Assembly (NCBI GenBank): GCA_031422195.1
Contig: JANOPZ010000044.1
Coordinates: 1 to 9,569, forward strand
Reading direction: 5' to 3'
Length of the DNA stretch: 9,569 nt
From: JALOTE01 sp031422195
GTDB taxonomy: Bacteria; Pseudomonadota; Alphaproteobacteria; Rhizobiales; Rhizobiaceae
Shown: in pieces, positions 1 to 6,157 of the stretch
Layout of the letters: the number at the start of each line of letters is the position of its first letter
Numbering within the stretch: position 1 is the first letter of the stretch
Translations under genes and position numbers: made by a program
Notes under the pieces: generated by a model
Told to the model about the DNA's origin: nothing
Databases searched by the model: none
What the model saw: only the letters and a program-made list of their open reading frames with translations

Positions 1-1
1 T

Positions 2-1675
2 GGCCATGTTGAAGGCGGTGCGGATATGTTTGCCGGTGCGATGCGTTTTTCTGACGGCCAAATCAACCGCGAAGAAGCGCTGGCACTGATCAAGCCAATC
101 GTTGAAGACGCTGCCATTTTGAAAATCGGCCAGAATTTCAAGTTTGATTACGCGGTGCTGATGCGCCACGGCATTGTTGCCAAAAGCTTCGATGATACAT
201 TGCTGCTGTCTTATGCGCTTGATGCCGGTTTTGGCGTGACCCACGGAATGGATGGCTTGGCCACAAAATGGCTTGGCATTACACCAATTCCATTTTCGGC
301 GATTTGCGGTTCCGGAAAAAGCCAAATTGGTTTTCACCAAGCGACCATTGATAAGGCGTCTCGCTACGCTGCCGAAGATGCCGATATCACCCTGCGGCTC
401 TGGCATGTCTTAAAACCTCGCCTTGCCGCCGAAGCCATGGCGACAGTTTATGAACGTCTTGAGCGGCCTTTGATACCAGTGCTTGCCCGGATGGAAGATC
501 GCGGTATCATGGTTGACCGGCAGATATTGTCGCGCCTTTCCGGCCGGTTTGCGCAAAAAGCAGCGCAGCTTGAAGATGAAGCCTATGAGATAGCGGGCAA
601 GAAATTTGCCATTGGTTCGCCCAAACAGCTGGGCGAAATTCTATTTGAAGAAATGAAACTGCCCGGCGGCAAGAAAACCTCAAAATCCGGCCAATGGGCA
701 ACCGATGCCAAGGTGCTGGAAGATTTGGCGCTTGAAGGCCATCTGCTGCCGTCAAAAATCGTTGAATGGCGGCAATTGACCAAACTCAAATCCACCTACA
801 CCGACGCGTTGCCTCTTTATATGGATGGCCATAACCGCATCCACACGTCTTATTCGCTCGCCTCCACCACCACAGGGCGGCTTTCATCATCAGAACCGAA
901 TTTGCAAAATATCCCGGTGCGCACCGAAGAAGGCCGCGCCATCCGCACGGCGTTTATTGCGCCAAAAGGCAAAAAATTACTGTCGGCTGATTATAGCCAG
1001 ATTGAATTGCGCGTTTTGGCCCATGCCGCCGACATTCCGCAATTGAAGAAAGCGTTTGCCGAAGGCCTCGACATTCATGCCATGACCGCCTCTGAAATGT
1101 TTGGTGTGCCGGTTAAAGACATGCCGTCCGATGTGCGCCGCCGTGCCAAAGCGATTAACTTTGGCATCATCTACGGCATTTCGGCCTTTGGCCTTGCCAA
1201 CCAACTCGCCATCCCGCGCGATGAAGCCGGAGCGTATATCCGCACCTATTTTGAGCGCTTCCCCGGCATCAAAGATTATATGGAAGCCACCAAAGCGTTC
1301 GCCCGCGATAAGGGCTATGTTGAAACCCTGTTTGGCCGCCGCATCCATTTTGACAATATTAAGGCGAGCAACCCGACAATTCGGGCGGGTGCAGAACGCG
1401 CTGCCATCAACGCTCCCATCCAAGGCTCCGCCGCCGACATTATACGTAGAGCGATGATCCGAATGGAGGGTGCTTTAGCTGCCAAAAAATTAGGCGCGAG
1501 CATGTTGCTGCAAGTGCATGATGAATTGATTTTCGAAGTCGATGAAGCCGAAGTTGAGGCCACAATTCCGGTGGTGAAGCACGTGATGGAAAACGCCTGC
1601 CACCCGGCTGTTGAAATGAGCGTGCCGTTGCAGGTCGATGCACGGGCGGCGGATAATTGGGACGAGGCGCATTGA
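2..1675 (+). CDS. polA: DNA polymerase I, C-terminal part (5' end outside window)
   Basis: Family A DNA polymerase for Okazaki fragment processing and repair synthesis. The frame is open back to base 2, so the gene begins upstream; about 557 residues are visible of a protein usually 900 to 1000 long. The missing part holds the 5'-3' exonuclease and the first 3'-5' exonuclease motif. Numbering from the ATG at base 26, Exo II is GQNFKFD (Asp41) and Exo III is YAAEDAD (Tyr114, Asp118), so the proofreading residues in view look intact. The polymerase motifs are complete: motif A LLSADYSQIELR (catalytic Asp322), motif B RRRAKAINFGIIYG (Phe379 of NFG, the position that discriminates against dideoxynucleotides in E. 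coli), and motif C LLQVHDELIFEV (Asp499). The internal ATG at 26 is not a real start, because homology runs through it. The gene ends in TGA, 12 bases from the convergent toxin gene, with no terminator hairpin in the gap. Identification is very secure. Confidence 0.97.
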   Translation, partial: GHVEGGADMFAGAMRFSDGQINREEALALIKPIVEDAAILKIGQNFKFDYAVLMRHGIVAKSFDDTLLLSYALDAGFGVTHGMDGLATKWLGITPIPFSAICGSGKSQIGFHQATIDKASRYAAEDADITLRLWHVLKPRLAAEAMATVYERLERPLIPVLARMEDRGIMVDRQILSRLSGRFAQKAAQLEDEAYEIAGKKFAIGSPKQLGEILFEEMKLPGGKKTSKSGQWATDAKVLEDLALEGHLLPSKIVEWRQLTKLKSTYTDALPLYMDGHNRIHTSYSLASTTTGRLSSSEPNLQNIPVRTEEGRAIRTAFIAPKGKKLLSADYSQIELRVLAHAADIPQLKKAFAEGLDIHAMTASEMFGVPVKDMPSDVRRRAKAINFGIIYGISAFGLANQLAIPRDEAGAYIRTYFERFPGIKDYMEATKAFARDKGYVETLFGRRIHFDNIKASNPTIRAGAERAAINAPIQGSAADIIRRAMIRMEGALAAKKLGASMLLQVHDELIFEVDEAEVEATIPVVKHVMENACHPAVEMSVPLQVDARAADNWDEAH

Positions 1676-1687
1676 GTGTGGGGATGC

Positions 1688-2011
1688 TTAGGCAGCTCCG
1701 TCCAAGTCCTCGTAGTAGACTAATGCAGGCAAATTGCGGCTTTGGTGTACGATGCGCAGCACCACTGGCTTTCCGCCGGTTGCATCGAGCCGTCTATAAA
1801 AAATAACATGTCTTTCGCAGTTTATTGACCGCATTCCGGAAACGAACAGGCTCCGATCCCTGCCGATCTCTGGTTTGGCGGCAATGCGCTCAAATGCAGT
1901 AACAATCTGGCGGTAATAAACCAACCATTGCTCAAGGCCCCAGTTTTCGATCGTGTACATGCGAATCTCTTGAAGATCAGCAACTGCGCGTTTGGAGAGC
2001 CGAATCGCCAT
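1688..2011 (-). CDS. parE: RelE/ParE-family toxin of a type II toxin-antitoxin pair
   Basis: A 107-residue protein of the RelE/ParE fold. Visible family features are the N-terminal LSKRAVADLQEI strand-helix start, the YTIENWG segment near residues 19-25, the hydrophobic helix leading into AAKPEIGRDRS (about 44-54), then GMRSINCERHVIFYRRL (about 59-75) and VVLRIVHQSRN near residues 83-93. This pattern is closer to ParE (typically a gyrase poison) than to the ribosome-dependent RelE nucleases, but the target is inferred from the family only. The gene starts 10 bases after the antitoxin stop and has no good Shine-Dalgarno of its own (an AGGGA lies about 14 bases upstream), so coupled translation from the antitoxin is likely. 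Length is normal and no frame break is seen, so the toxin looks intact. It faces polA tail to tail. Confidence 0.9.
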   Translation of the reverse strand: MAIRLSKRAVADLQEIRMYTIENWGLEQWLVYYRQIVTAFERIAAKPEIGRDRSLFVSGMRSINCERHVIFYRRLDATGGKPVVLRIVHQSRNLPALVYYEDLDGAA

Positions 2012-2021
2012 TTATTTTTTA

Positions 2022-2264
2022 TCAATCCCTAAAGGCGTCAGGCTCAAAAGCTTTAGGGTCAAATACAGAAAACTCACCGGCTTCAGCTTCAACGTTTGCA
2101 CGCTCGAGATCGGCTTTTAGTGCATAAAATTGACGTGCTCCATCTTTCTCCATCAACAAGCGTATTCCAGCGCGGACAACCTCGCTTAAATTGGCGTAAG
2201 CGCCGGATTTTATCTGGCCTTGAACATAGTTTTGCATTGGGTCTGTCAAATGAATATTGGGCAT
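2022..2264 (-). CDS. parD: ParD/CopG-type ribbon-helix-helix antitoxin
   Basis: An 80-residue antitoxin cognate to the adjacent ParE-type toxin. Residues 1-45 fit the ParD ribbon-helix-helix DNA-binding domain: a short strand (MPNIHLTDPM), a first helix (QNYVQGQIKSGAYAN) and the characteristic SEVVRAGIRLLMEKDG second helix. The acidic C-terminal half (about 46-80, ALKADLERANVEAEAGEF and onward) is the part that wraps the toxin in this family. The frame is open upstream to 2336, but the ATG at 2264 is preferred: the family starts here, a GAGG Shine-Dalgarno (2273-2276) sits 8 bases ahead, and the extra 24 residues resemble no part of ParD and would lie on top of the promoter. Antitoxin-first order is typical. 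The protein is expected to bind its own promoter, with or without toxin. Confidence 0.9.
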   Translation of the reverse strand: MPNIHLTDPMQNYVQGQIKSGAYANLSEVVRAGIRLLMEKDGARQFYALKADLERANVEAEAGEFSVFDPKAFEPDAFRD

Positions 2265-2286
2265 AAAGCTTACCTCACTGTGCTCA

Positions 2287-2315
2287 ATAATATCAGTTTC
2301 TGCCATATCAGGCAA
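2287..2315 (-). promoter_or_regulatory. Candidate promoter of the parDE operon
   Basis: Read on the - strand: -35 box TTGCCT (2310-2315), 17-base spacer, -10 box TATTAT (2287-2292). Both match the sigma-70 consensus at most positions and the spacing is optimal. Transcription would begin near 2280, giving a leader of about 16 bases that includes the GAGG ribosome site. It lies entirely in the 68-base gap between the GMC oxidoreductase stop and parD, so the pair can be expressed independently of the upstream gene. Not experimentally shown. Confidence 0.55.
2290..2311. repeat. Iterated ATATCAG boxes, possible ParD operator
   Basis: Two identical 7-base direct repeats ATATCAG at 2290-2296 and 2305-2311, 15 bases start to start, lie in the spacer and box edges of the parDE candidate promoter. 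Ribbon-helix-helix antitoxins commonly repress by binding short iterated sites over their own promoter, so these are a reasonable operator candidate. Two short repeats can occur by chance. Confidence 0.35.
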
Positions 2316-2332
2316 GCAATGACTGCCTCTTC

Positions 2333-3940
2333 TCACCTCATCACCATTTCCGCGCCCTTTTCCGCAATCATAATCGTCGGGGCATTGGTGTTGCCCGATG
2401 TGATGTTTGGCATCACGGATGCATCAATCACGCGAAGGCCCTCTATGCCATGCACCCGTAAATCCGGCCCGACAACAGCCATATCGTCCACACCCATTTT
2501 TGCCGTGCCAACTGGATGGTAAATCGTGTCGGCGCGGGCACGGATGTGGGCTTCAAGTTCGGTGTCGTTTTCATCACCGCGCAAATAGACTTCTGGCCCA
2601 CGATAGGGCGCTAGGGCCGGCGCTTTCAAAATGGCGTCAAGCTTATGCAAACCTCTCAGCAGCGTTTGCATGTCGCGCGGATCGGAGAAAAACTTCGGGT
2701 CAATCTCCGGTGCAGCACGCGGGTCGTTTGAAGCGAGCCGCACCGTGCCTTTGGAAAAAGGCCGCAACACGCAGGCGTGGGCCGACCAGCCATGGCCCCA
2801 TTGCAGTGAGCGCAAATGATCATCCACCAAACCGGCGACAAAATGAATTTGAATATCGGGAGAGACCACATCTGAAGACGAGCGGTAGAAAGCAAAGGCT
2901 TCCGCAAATGAAGATGTCAGCAGACCGGTGCCGAATTTGCGCCATTCAAGCGCAGCCTTGAAAAGCTGCCACGGCGCGTAAAGTGACAGGCCAAACATAT
3001 CGCGGCTCGGCGACTTAAACAGCCGGATAAAATCAATATGGTCTTGCAGATTTTCACCGACGCCTTTGAGTTCATGGACGACAGAAATGCCTTTAGATTG
3101 AATATGTTCAGCTGGCCCTATACCAGACAGCATCAAGAGTTGCGGCGACCCAAATGCGCCAGCTGAAAGGATCACCTCGCGGGCAGCGGACACAATATTT
3201 TCAGCACTGTTTTGGGAAATCACAACACCGGTCGCGCGTTTGTTTTCGATAATAATCCGCAAAGCAGTGGCACGGGTTTCGACGTGAAGATTAGGGCGCT
3301 GCCGGACCGGCTCAAGATAGGCCGTTGCAGTATGGCAGCGCTCACCATGTTGCGGGCCATCGAAAAATTGCGACAATTGAAACAAGCCTGCACCCTCTTG
3401 GCTTGTGGCATTGATGTCGTTGTTGAGCGGTATTTGGGTTTGCTCGGCTGCTTCCACAAAGGCTAAAGAGACAGGGCGCGGAGAGCTTGGGTCACGCACT
3501 TGCAATGGGCCATTATCGCCATGAAATTGATCTTCTCCCCGCTGATTGCGCTCAGCTTTTTTGAAGTATGGTAAAACATCACCATAGCCCCAGCCGGTTG
3601 CGCCTGATGCCGCCCAGCCATCAAAATCCTCACGCTGGCCCCGGACATAAAGCATTGCGTTGATTGCAGACGAGCCACCCAATGTTTTGCCACGCGGCTG
3701 ATAACCTTTGCGGCCATTGAGGCCCGGTTGGGGCACAGTGTCGAAGGCCCAATTGGATATTTTTGGCCGTCCCGGCACAAATACCGCAGCCCCTACGGGC
3801 ACACGATTGAGAATGGAATTGGCCTCGCCGCCAGCTTCGATCAAACACACAGTCGTTTTTGGGTTTTCGCTTAATCGGTTGGCCAAAACGCAGCCAGCCG
3901 ACCCAGCACCAACAATCACATAATCATAGCTTGTTGACAT
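2333..3940 (-). CDS. GMC-family FAD-dependent oxidoreductase (choline/alcohol dehydrogenase-like)
   Basis: A 535-residue flavoenzyme of the glucose-methanol-choline family; members oxidise alcohols to aldehydes or acids, passing electrons through FAD to oxygen, quinone or another acceptor. The N-terminal FAD site is VIVGAGSAG (Gly11, Gly13, Gly16). GMC signature 1 is around 84-107 (GKTLGGSSAINAMLYVRG), and signature 2 is 259-273 (SAGAFGSPQLLMLSG). The catalytic pair is His475 in YHPVGTAKMG and Asn519 in SGNTNAPT, 44 residues apart, the same spacing as His466/Asn510 of choline oxidase. No signal peptide is visible, so it is probably cytoplasmic. The ATG at 3940 is chosen over an upstream in-frame start at 3994 because a very strong ribosome site lies 5 bases ahead and the FAD motif then begins at residue 8. 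The protein resembles BetA, but no betB, betI or choline transporter is nearby, so the substrate is left open. It is divergent from the HyuA-like gene. Confidence 0.93.
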   Translation of the reverse strand: MSTSYDYVIVGAGSAGCVLANRLSENPKTTVCLIEAGGEANSILNRVPVGAAVFVPGRPKISNWAFDTVPQPGLNGRKGYQPRGKTLGGSSAINAMLYVRGQREDFDGWAASGATGWGYGDVLPYFKKAERNQRGEDQFHGDNGPLQVRDPSSPRPVSLAFVEAAEQTQIPLNNDINATSQEGAGLFQLSQFFDGPQHGERCHTATAYLEPVRQRPNLHVETRATALRIIIENKRATGVVISQNSAENIVSAAREVILSAGAFGSPQLLMLSGIGPAEHIQSKGISVVHELKGVGENLQDHIDFIRLFKSPSRDMFGLSLYAPWQLFKAALEWRKFGTGLLTSSFAEAFAFYRSSSDVVSPDIQIHFVAGLVDDHLRSLQWGHGWSAHACVLRPFSKGTVRLASNDPRAAPEIDPKFFSDPRDMQTLLRGLHKLDAILKAPALAPYRGPEVYLRGDENDTELEAHIRARADTIYHPVGTAKMGVDDMAVVGPDLRVHGIEGLRVIDASVMPNITSGNTNAPTIMIAEKGAEMVMR

Positions 3941-3945
3941 GTTTT

Positions 3946-3954
3946 CCCCCTCCC
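3946..3954 (-). promoter_or_regulatory. Strong ribosome binding site fixing the GMC oxidoreductase start
   Basis: On the - strand GGGAGGGGG lies 5 bases before the ATG at 3940. It is the best Shine-Dalgarno-like stretch in the window and makes the longer reading from 3994 unlikely. Confidence 0.65.
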
Positions 3955-3987
3955 AAGGCAATTTAGATTGGTTTGACCGTTTTCCAG

Positions 3988-4015
3988 CTTGCATGCAATG
4001 CGTTTGGCGCTATCT
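3988..4015 (+). promoter_or_regulatory. Candidate promoter of the HyuA-like gene
   Basis: CTTGCA (3988-3993), 16-base spacer, CTATCT (4010-4015), close to the alphaproteobacterial pattern CTTGAC then CTATAT. The predicted transcript start is near 4021-4023. If right, it rules out the in-frame TTG at 3973 as a translation start and leaves ATG 4024, ATG 4039 or GTG 4048. Its -35 box overlaps the palindrome at 3989-3998. Confidence 0.4.
3989..3998. repeat. Perfect palindrome TTGCATGCAA between divergent genes
   Basis: A 10-base self-complementary sequence in the shared control region of the GMC oxidoreductase and HyuA-like genes. Position and symmetry fit a dimeric regulator site, and it overlaps the candidate -35 box on the + strand, which suggests repression. 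No regulator gene is present in the window, and one 10-base palindrome is not statistically strong. Confidence 0.35.
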
Positions 4016-4038
4016 CGGCCTCAATGGGCAAGCCGGAA

Positions 4039-6054
4039 ATGAAGATTGTGTCGACAACTGAACTATACTTAGGCATTGATACGGGTGGTACGTTTACGGA
4101 TGCCGTGTTGTATGAGCCATCCAAGGGCGTAATTGCAAAGGCCAAATCGCTCACCACACGGCATGATTTGGCCATTGGCATTTCCGGCGCAATTGGCGGC
4201 TTGTTTGAAAACGAGCCCGTTGACCCCAATCGTATTGGGTTTGTGTCGCTTTCTACAACGCTTGCCACCAATGCACTTGTTGAAGGGCAGGGAACACCTG
4301 CCGCATTGGTGATGATCGGATTTACGGAAGCCGATTTACAACGCGGCGGTTTGGCAACGGCACTTGGGCAAAGCCCGTTTGTGATTTGCCAAGGCGGGCA
4401 TGACGGGCATGGCCGCGCAAAAGGGCTTGATCTTGCTCCACTGGATGTTTTTCTTGAAACCTCTGCAGGCAAGGCGGTGCATGGCTTTGCTGTGGCCTCA
4501 GTTTTTGCTGTGCGTAATCCCGCTCATGAACTTGCCGCGCGCGAGTTGATTATCGCCAAAACCGGCAAGCCCGTGACGCTTAGCCATGAGCTATCTGCGC
4601 GATTGAATGGCCCTAAACGCGCTTTGACAACTTTGCTGAACGCGCGGCTTATCCCGATGATTTCCGGCTTGATTGCAGCTGTCGAGCGGACATTAGAAGC
4701 CCGCTATATCACAGCACCGCTAATGGTGGTGCGCGGTGATGGATCATTAGTGACCGCTGCCTTTGCGCGCGAACGTCCGGTTGAAACCATTCTCTCCGGC
4801 CCTGCCGCCAGTGTGCTCGGTGCCCGCGCAATGACTGGATTAAAGCGGGCGCTGGTGTCAGATATTGGCGGCACCACCACTGATGTCGCGGTACTAGAAG
4901 ATGGCTTGCCGCGCATTGATCCTGATGGTGCGATGGTGGGCGGTCACCGCACCATGGTTGAAGCTGTTGCGATGCGCACTTTCGGTTTGGGTGGCGATAG
5001 CGAAGTGAGCTTTGATGAGCGTTCTTTGAATACTAAACTCAAGCTTGGCCCGCGCCGTTTGATCCCGGTATCGTTGCTTGCTGCCGAACATGGGCAAGCT
5101 ATTTTGAATGTTCTTGAGCGCCAACTGGGCCAGCCAACCCCGCCGCGCCATGCAGGCCGGTTTGCCCGCGCTGTCATCAACGGCCTGTCAGTTGCGGCGC
5201 TTGGGCCAGCGGCTGAAAAGCTGATGGCAGAACTCGGTAACGGGCCAAGCCCGCTTGAAACCTTGGCGCAAGCCTCAACAACATTGGCGGCATTGGAGCG
5301 GCTTGTTGCGGGCGGGTTTGTGCAGATTTCAGGGTTTACGCCCTCTGATGCCGCCCATGTTATCGGCGTGCAATCGCTCTGGAACCGCAAGGCTGCCGAA
5401 ATGGCAGCCGAGCTTTTTGCACGGCGTAAAACCGCGCGAAGTGTTGCAATCAGCGAAAATGGCCAAGCGCTTTCAACAGCGATTTTAGCTTTAGTAACGC
5501 GGCGTTCGGCGGAAGCAATTTTGGAAACCGCGTTTGCTGAAGATGGCTTGGATGCAGAAGCCCTTGTAGCCAGCCCACTTGTTCAACGCGCCATTGATGG
5601 CATTGATGGGGTTGCTACAGTAACAATTGCGCCTGATAGGCCCGTAATTGGCCTTGGCGCTTCTGCAGGGCTGCACTATGCGCGCTTGCCCGAATATTTA
5701 GGCGTTGCCTGTGATTGCCCAATTCACGCCGATGTCGCCAATGCGCTTGGTGCAGTTGTTGGCCCCGTTCGGCTTACAGCAATTGTCACTATTACTGCGC
5801 CTGCAACAGACAGATTTCGCATTTCTGGTGGGCAGGAAGGAAGCGATCATCAATCATTGGAATCCGCTTTAATTGCTGCGCGATCATTGGCAGGGAGCAT
5901 GGCTGCCGCTAAAGCTGATGCCGCTGGTGCTGCTGCACCCGATATTGTGCTGACTGAACATATCAATTCGGTGCTGGTTGAAGGCCTGTCTATATTTGTG
6001 GAGGCAACGATCAAGGCGACAGCCACCAGCCGCCCCCGCACCGCGCGTGCCTAA
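4039..6054 (+). CDS. Hydantoinase/oxoprolinase (HyuA-like) family protein
   Basis: A 671-residue protein related to the HyuA subunit of ATP-dependent N-methylhydantoinase and to 5-oxoprolinase, which open cyclic amides with ATP. The N-terminal domain starts with the phosphate-loop motif DTGGTFTD (14-21) and STTLATNALVEGQG, and ends near NPAHE (160-164). The middle ATPase domain has LSHELSA, TTLLNARLIPMI, SGPAAS (253-258), DIGGTTTD (275-282, second phosphate motif) and GLGGDS (316-321). The C-terminal part has GLGASAGLHYA (538-548), equivalent to the GGAGPLHA stretch of classical members. Between GLGGDS and TPSDAAHVIG the protein differs: I do not see the usual SAGAxPGPxCYG segment, and about 100 other residues fill the gap. 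ATG 4039 is chosen by family alignment; the ribosome site is weak, and ATG 4024 or GTG 4048 remain possible. No HyuB-like partner follows. The substrate is unknown; family membership is secure, hydantoinase activity is not. Confidence 0.85.
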   Translation: MKIVSTTELYLGIDTGGTFTDAVLYEPSKGVIAKAKSLTTRHDLAIGISGAIGGLFENEPVDPNRIGFVSLSTTLATNALVEGQGTPAALVMIGFTEADLQRGGLATALGQSPFVICQGGHDGHGRAKGLDLAPLDVFLETSAGKAVHGFAVASVFAVRNPAHELAARELIIAKTGKPVTLSHELSARLNGPKRALTTLLNARLIPMISGLIAAVERTLEARYITAPLMVVRGDGSLVTAAFARERPVETILSGPAASVLGARAMTGLKRALVSDIGGTTTDVAVLEDGLPRIDPDGAMVGGHRTMVEAVAMRTFGLGGDSEVSFDERSLNTKLKLGPRRLIPVSLLAAEHGQAILNVLERQLGQPTPPRHAGRFARAVINGLSVAALGPAAEKLMAELGNGPSPLETLAQASTTLAALERLVAGGFVQISGFTPSDAAHVIGVQSLWNRKAAEMAAELFARRKTARSVAISENGQALSTAILALVTRRSAEAILETAFAEDGLDAEALVASPLVQRAIDGIDGVATVTIAPDRPVIGLGASAGLHYARLPEYLGVACDCPIHADVANALGAVVGPVRLTAIVTITAPATDRFRISGGQEGSDHQSLESALIAARSLAGSMAAAKADAAGAAAPDIVLTEHINSVLVEGLSIFVEATIKATATSRPRTARA

Positions 6055-6099
6055 CGCTATTCTTTCGCTCATGGACAAACTGAAATGCAATAACGCGCA

Positions 6100-6128
6100 T
6101 TTGCGCGGGCAATGATCGGGGCTATATC
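6100..6128 (+). promoter_or_regulatory. Candidate promoter of glcB
   Basis: TTTGCG (6100-6105), 16-base spacer, CTATAT (6122-6127), the latter an exact match to the alphaproteobacterial -10 pattern; shifted by one, this reads TTGCGC, 16, TATATC. Transcription would start near 6134, about 24 bases before the ATG. A short stem CGCGCA/TGCGCG (6094-6099 with 6102-6107) overlaps the -35 end. It has only a two-base loop and no T run, so I do not call it a terminator for the upstream gene. Confidence 0.45.
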
Positions 6129-6157
6129 AACACAACTCTGTGATTTGGAATGGCCCT

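Noticed and set aside
977..1423. 148-residue - strand frame within polA
   Set aside because: Antisense to polymerase motifs A and B; no domain and no ribosome site.
2022..2336. Longer antitoxin reading starting at 2336
   Set aside because: The added 24 residues lie over the candidate promoter, overlap the stop of the GMC gene and have no ParD similarity; ATG 2264 has a proper ribosome site.
2333..3940. Assigning the GMC protein as choline dehydrogenase betA
   Set aside because: Sequence motifs fit many GMC alcohol oxidases, and no betB, betI or choline transporter is adjacent, so the specific substrate is not supported.
3973..4038. Upstream TTG start for the HyuA-like gene
   Set aside because: It would place the start before the candidate promoter -10 box, has no ribosome site at useful spacing, and adds residues not found in the family.
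3963..4472. 169-residue - strand frame across the 5' end of the HyuA-like gene
   Set aside because: It is a Ser/Pro-rich mirror of a well-supported coding frame with intact HyuA motifs, and it extends into the divergent promoter region.
4944..5390. 148-residue - strand frame within the HyuA-like gene
   Set aside because: Ser/Ala/Pro-rich antisense shadow with no recognisable domain.
6094..6107. CGCGCA/TGCGCG hairpin as a terminator for the HyuA-like gene
   Set aside because: Six-base stem with a two-base loop, no T run, and it overlaps the likely glcB -35 box.
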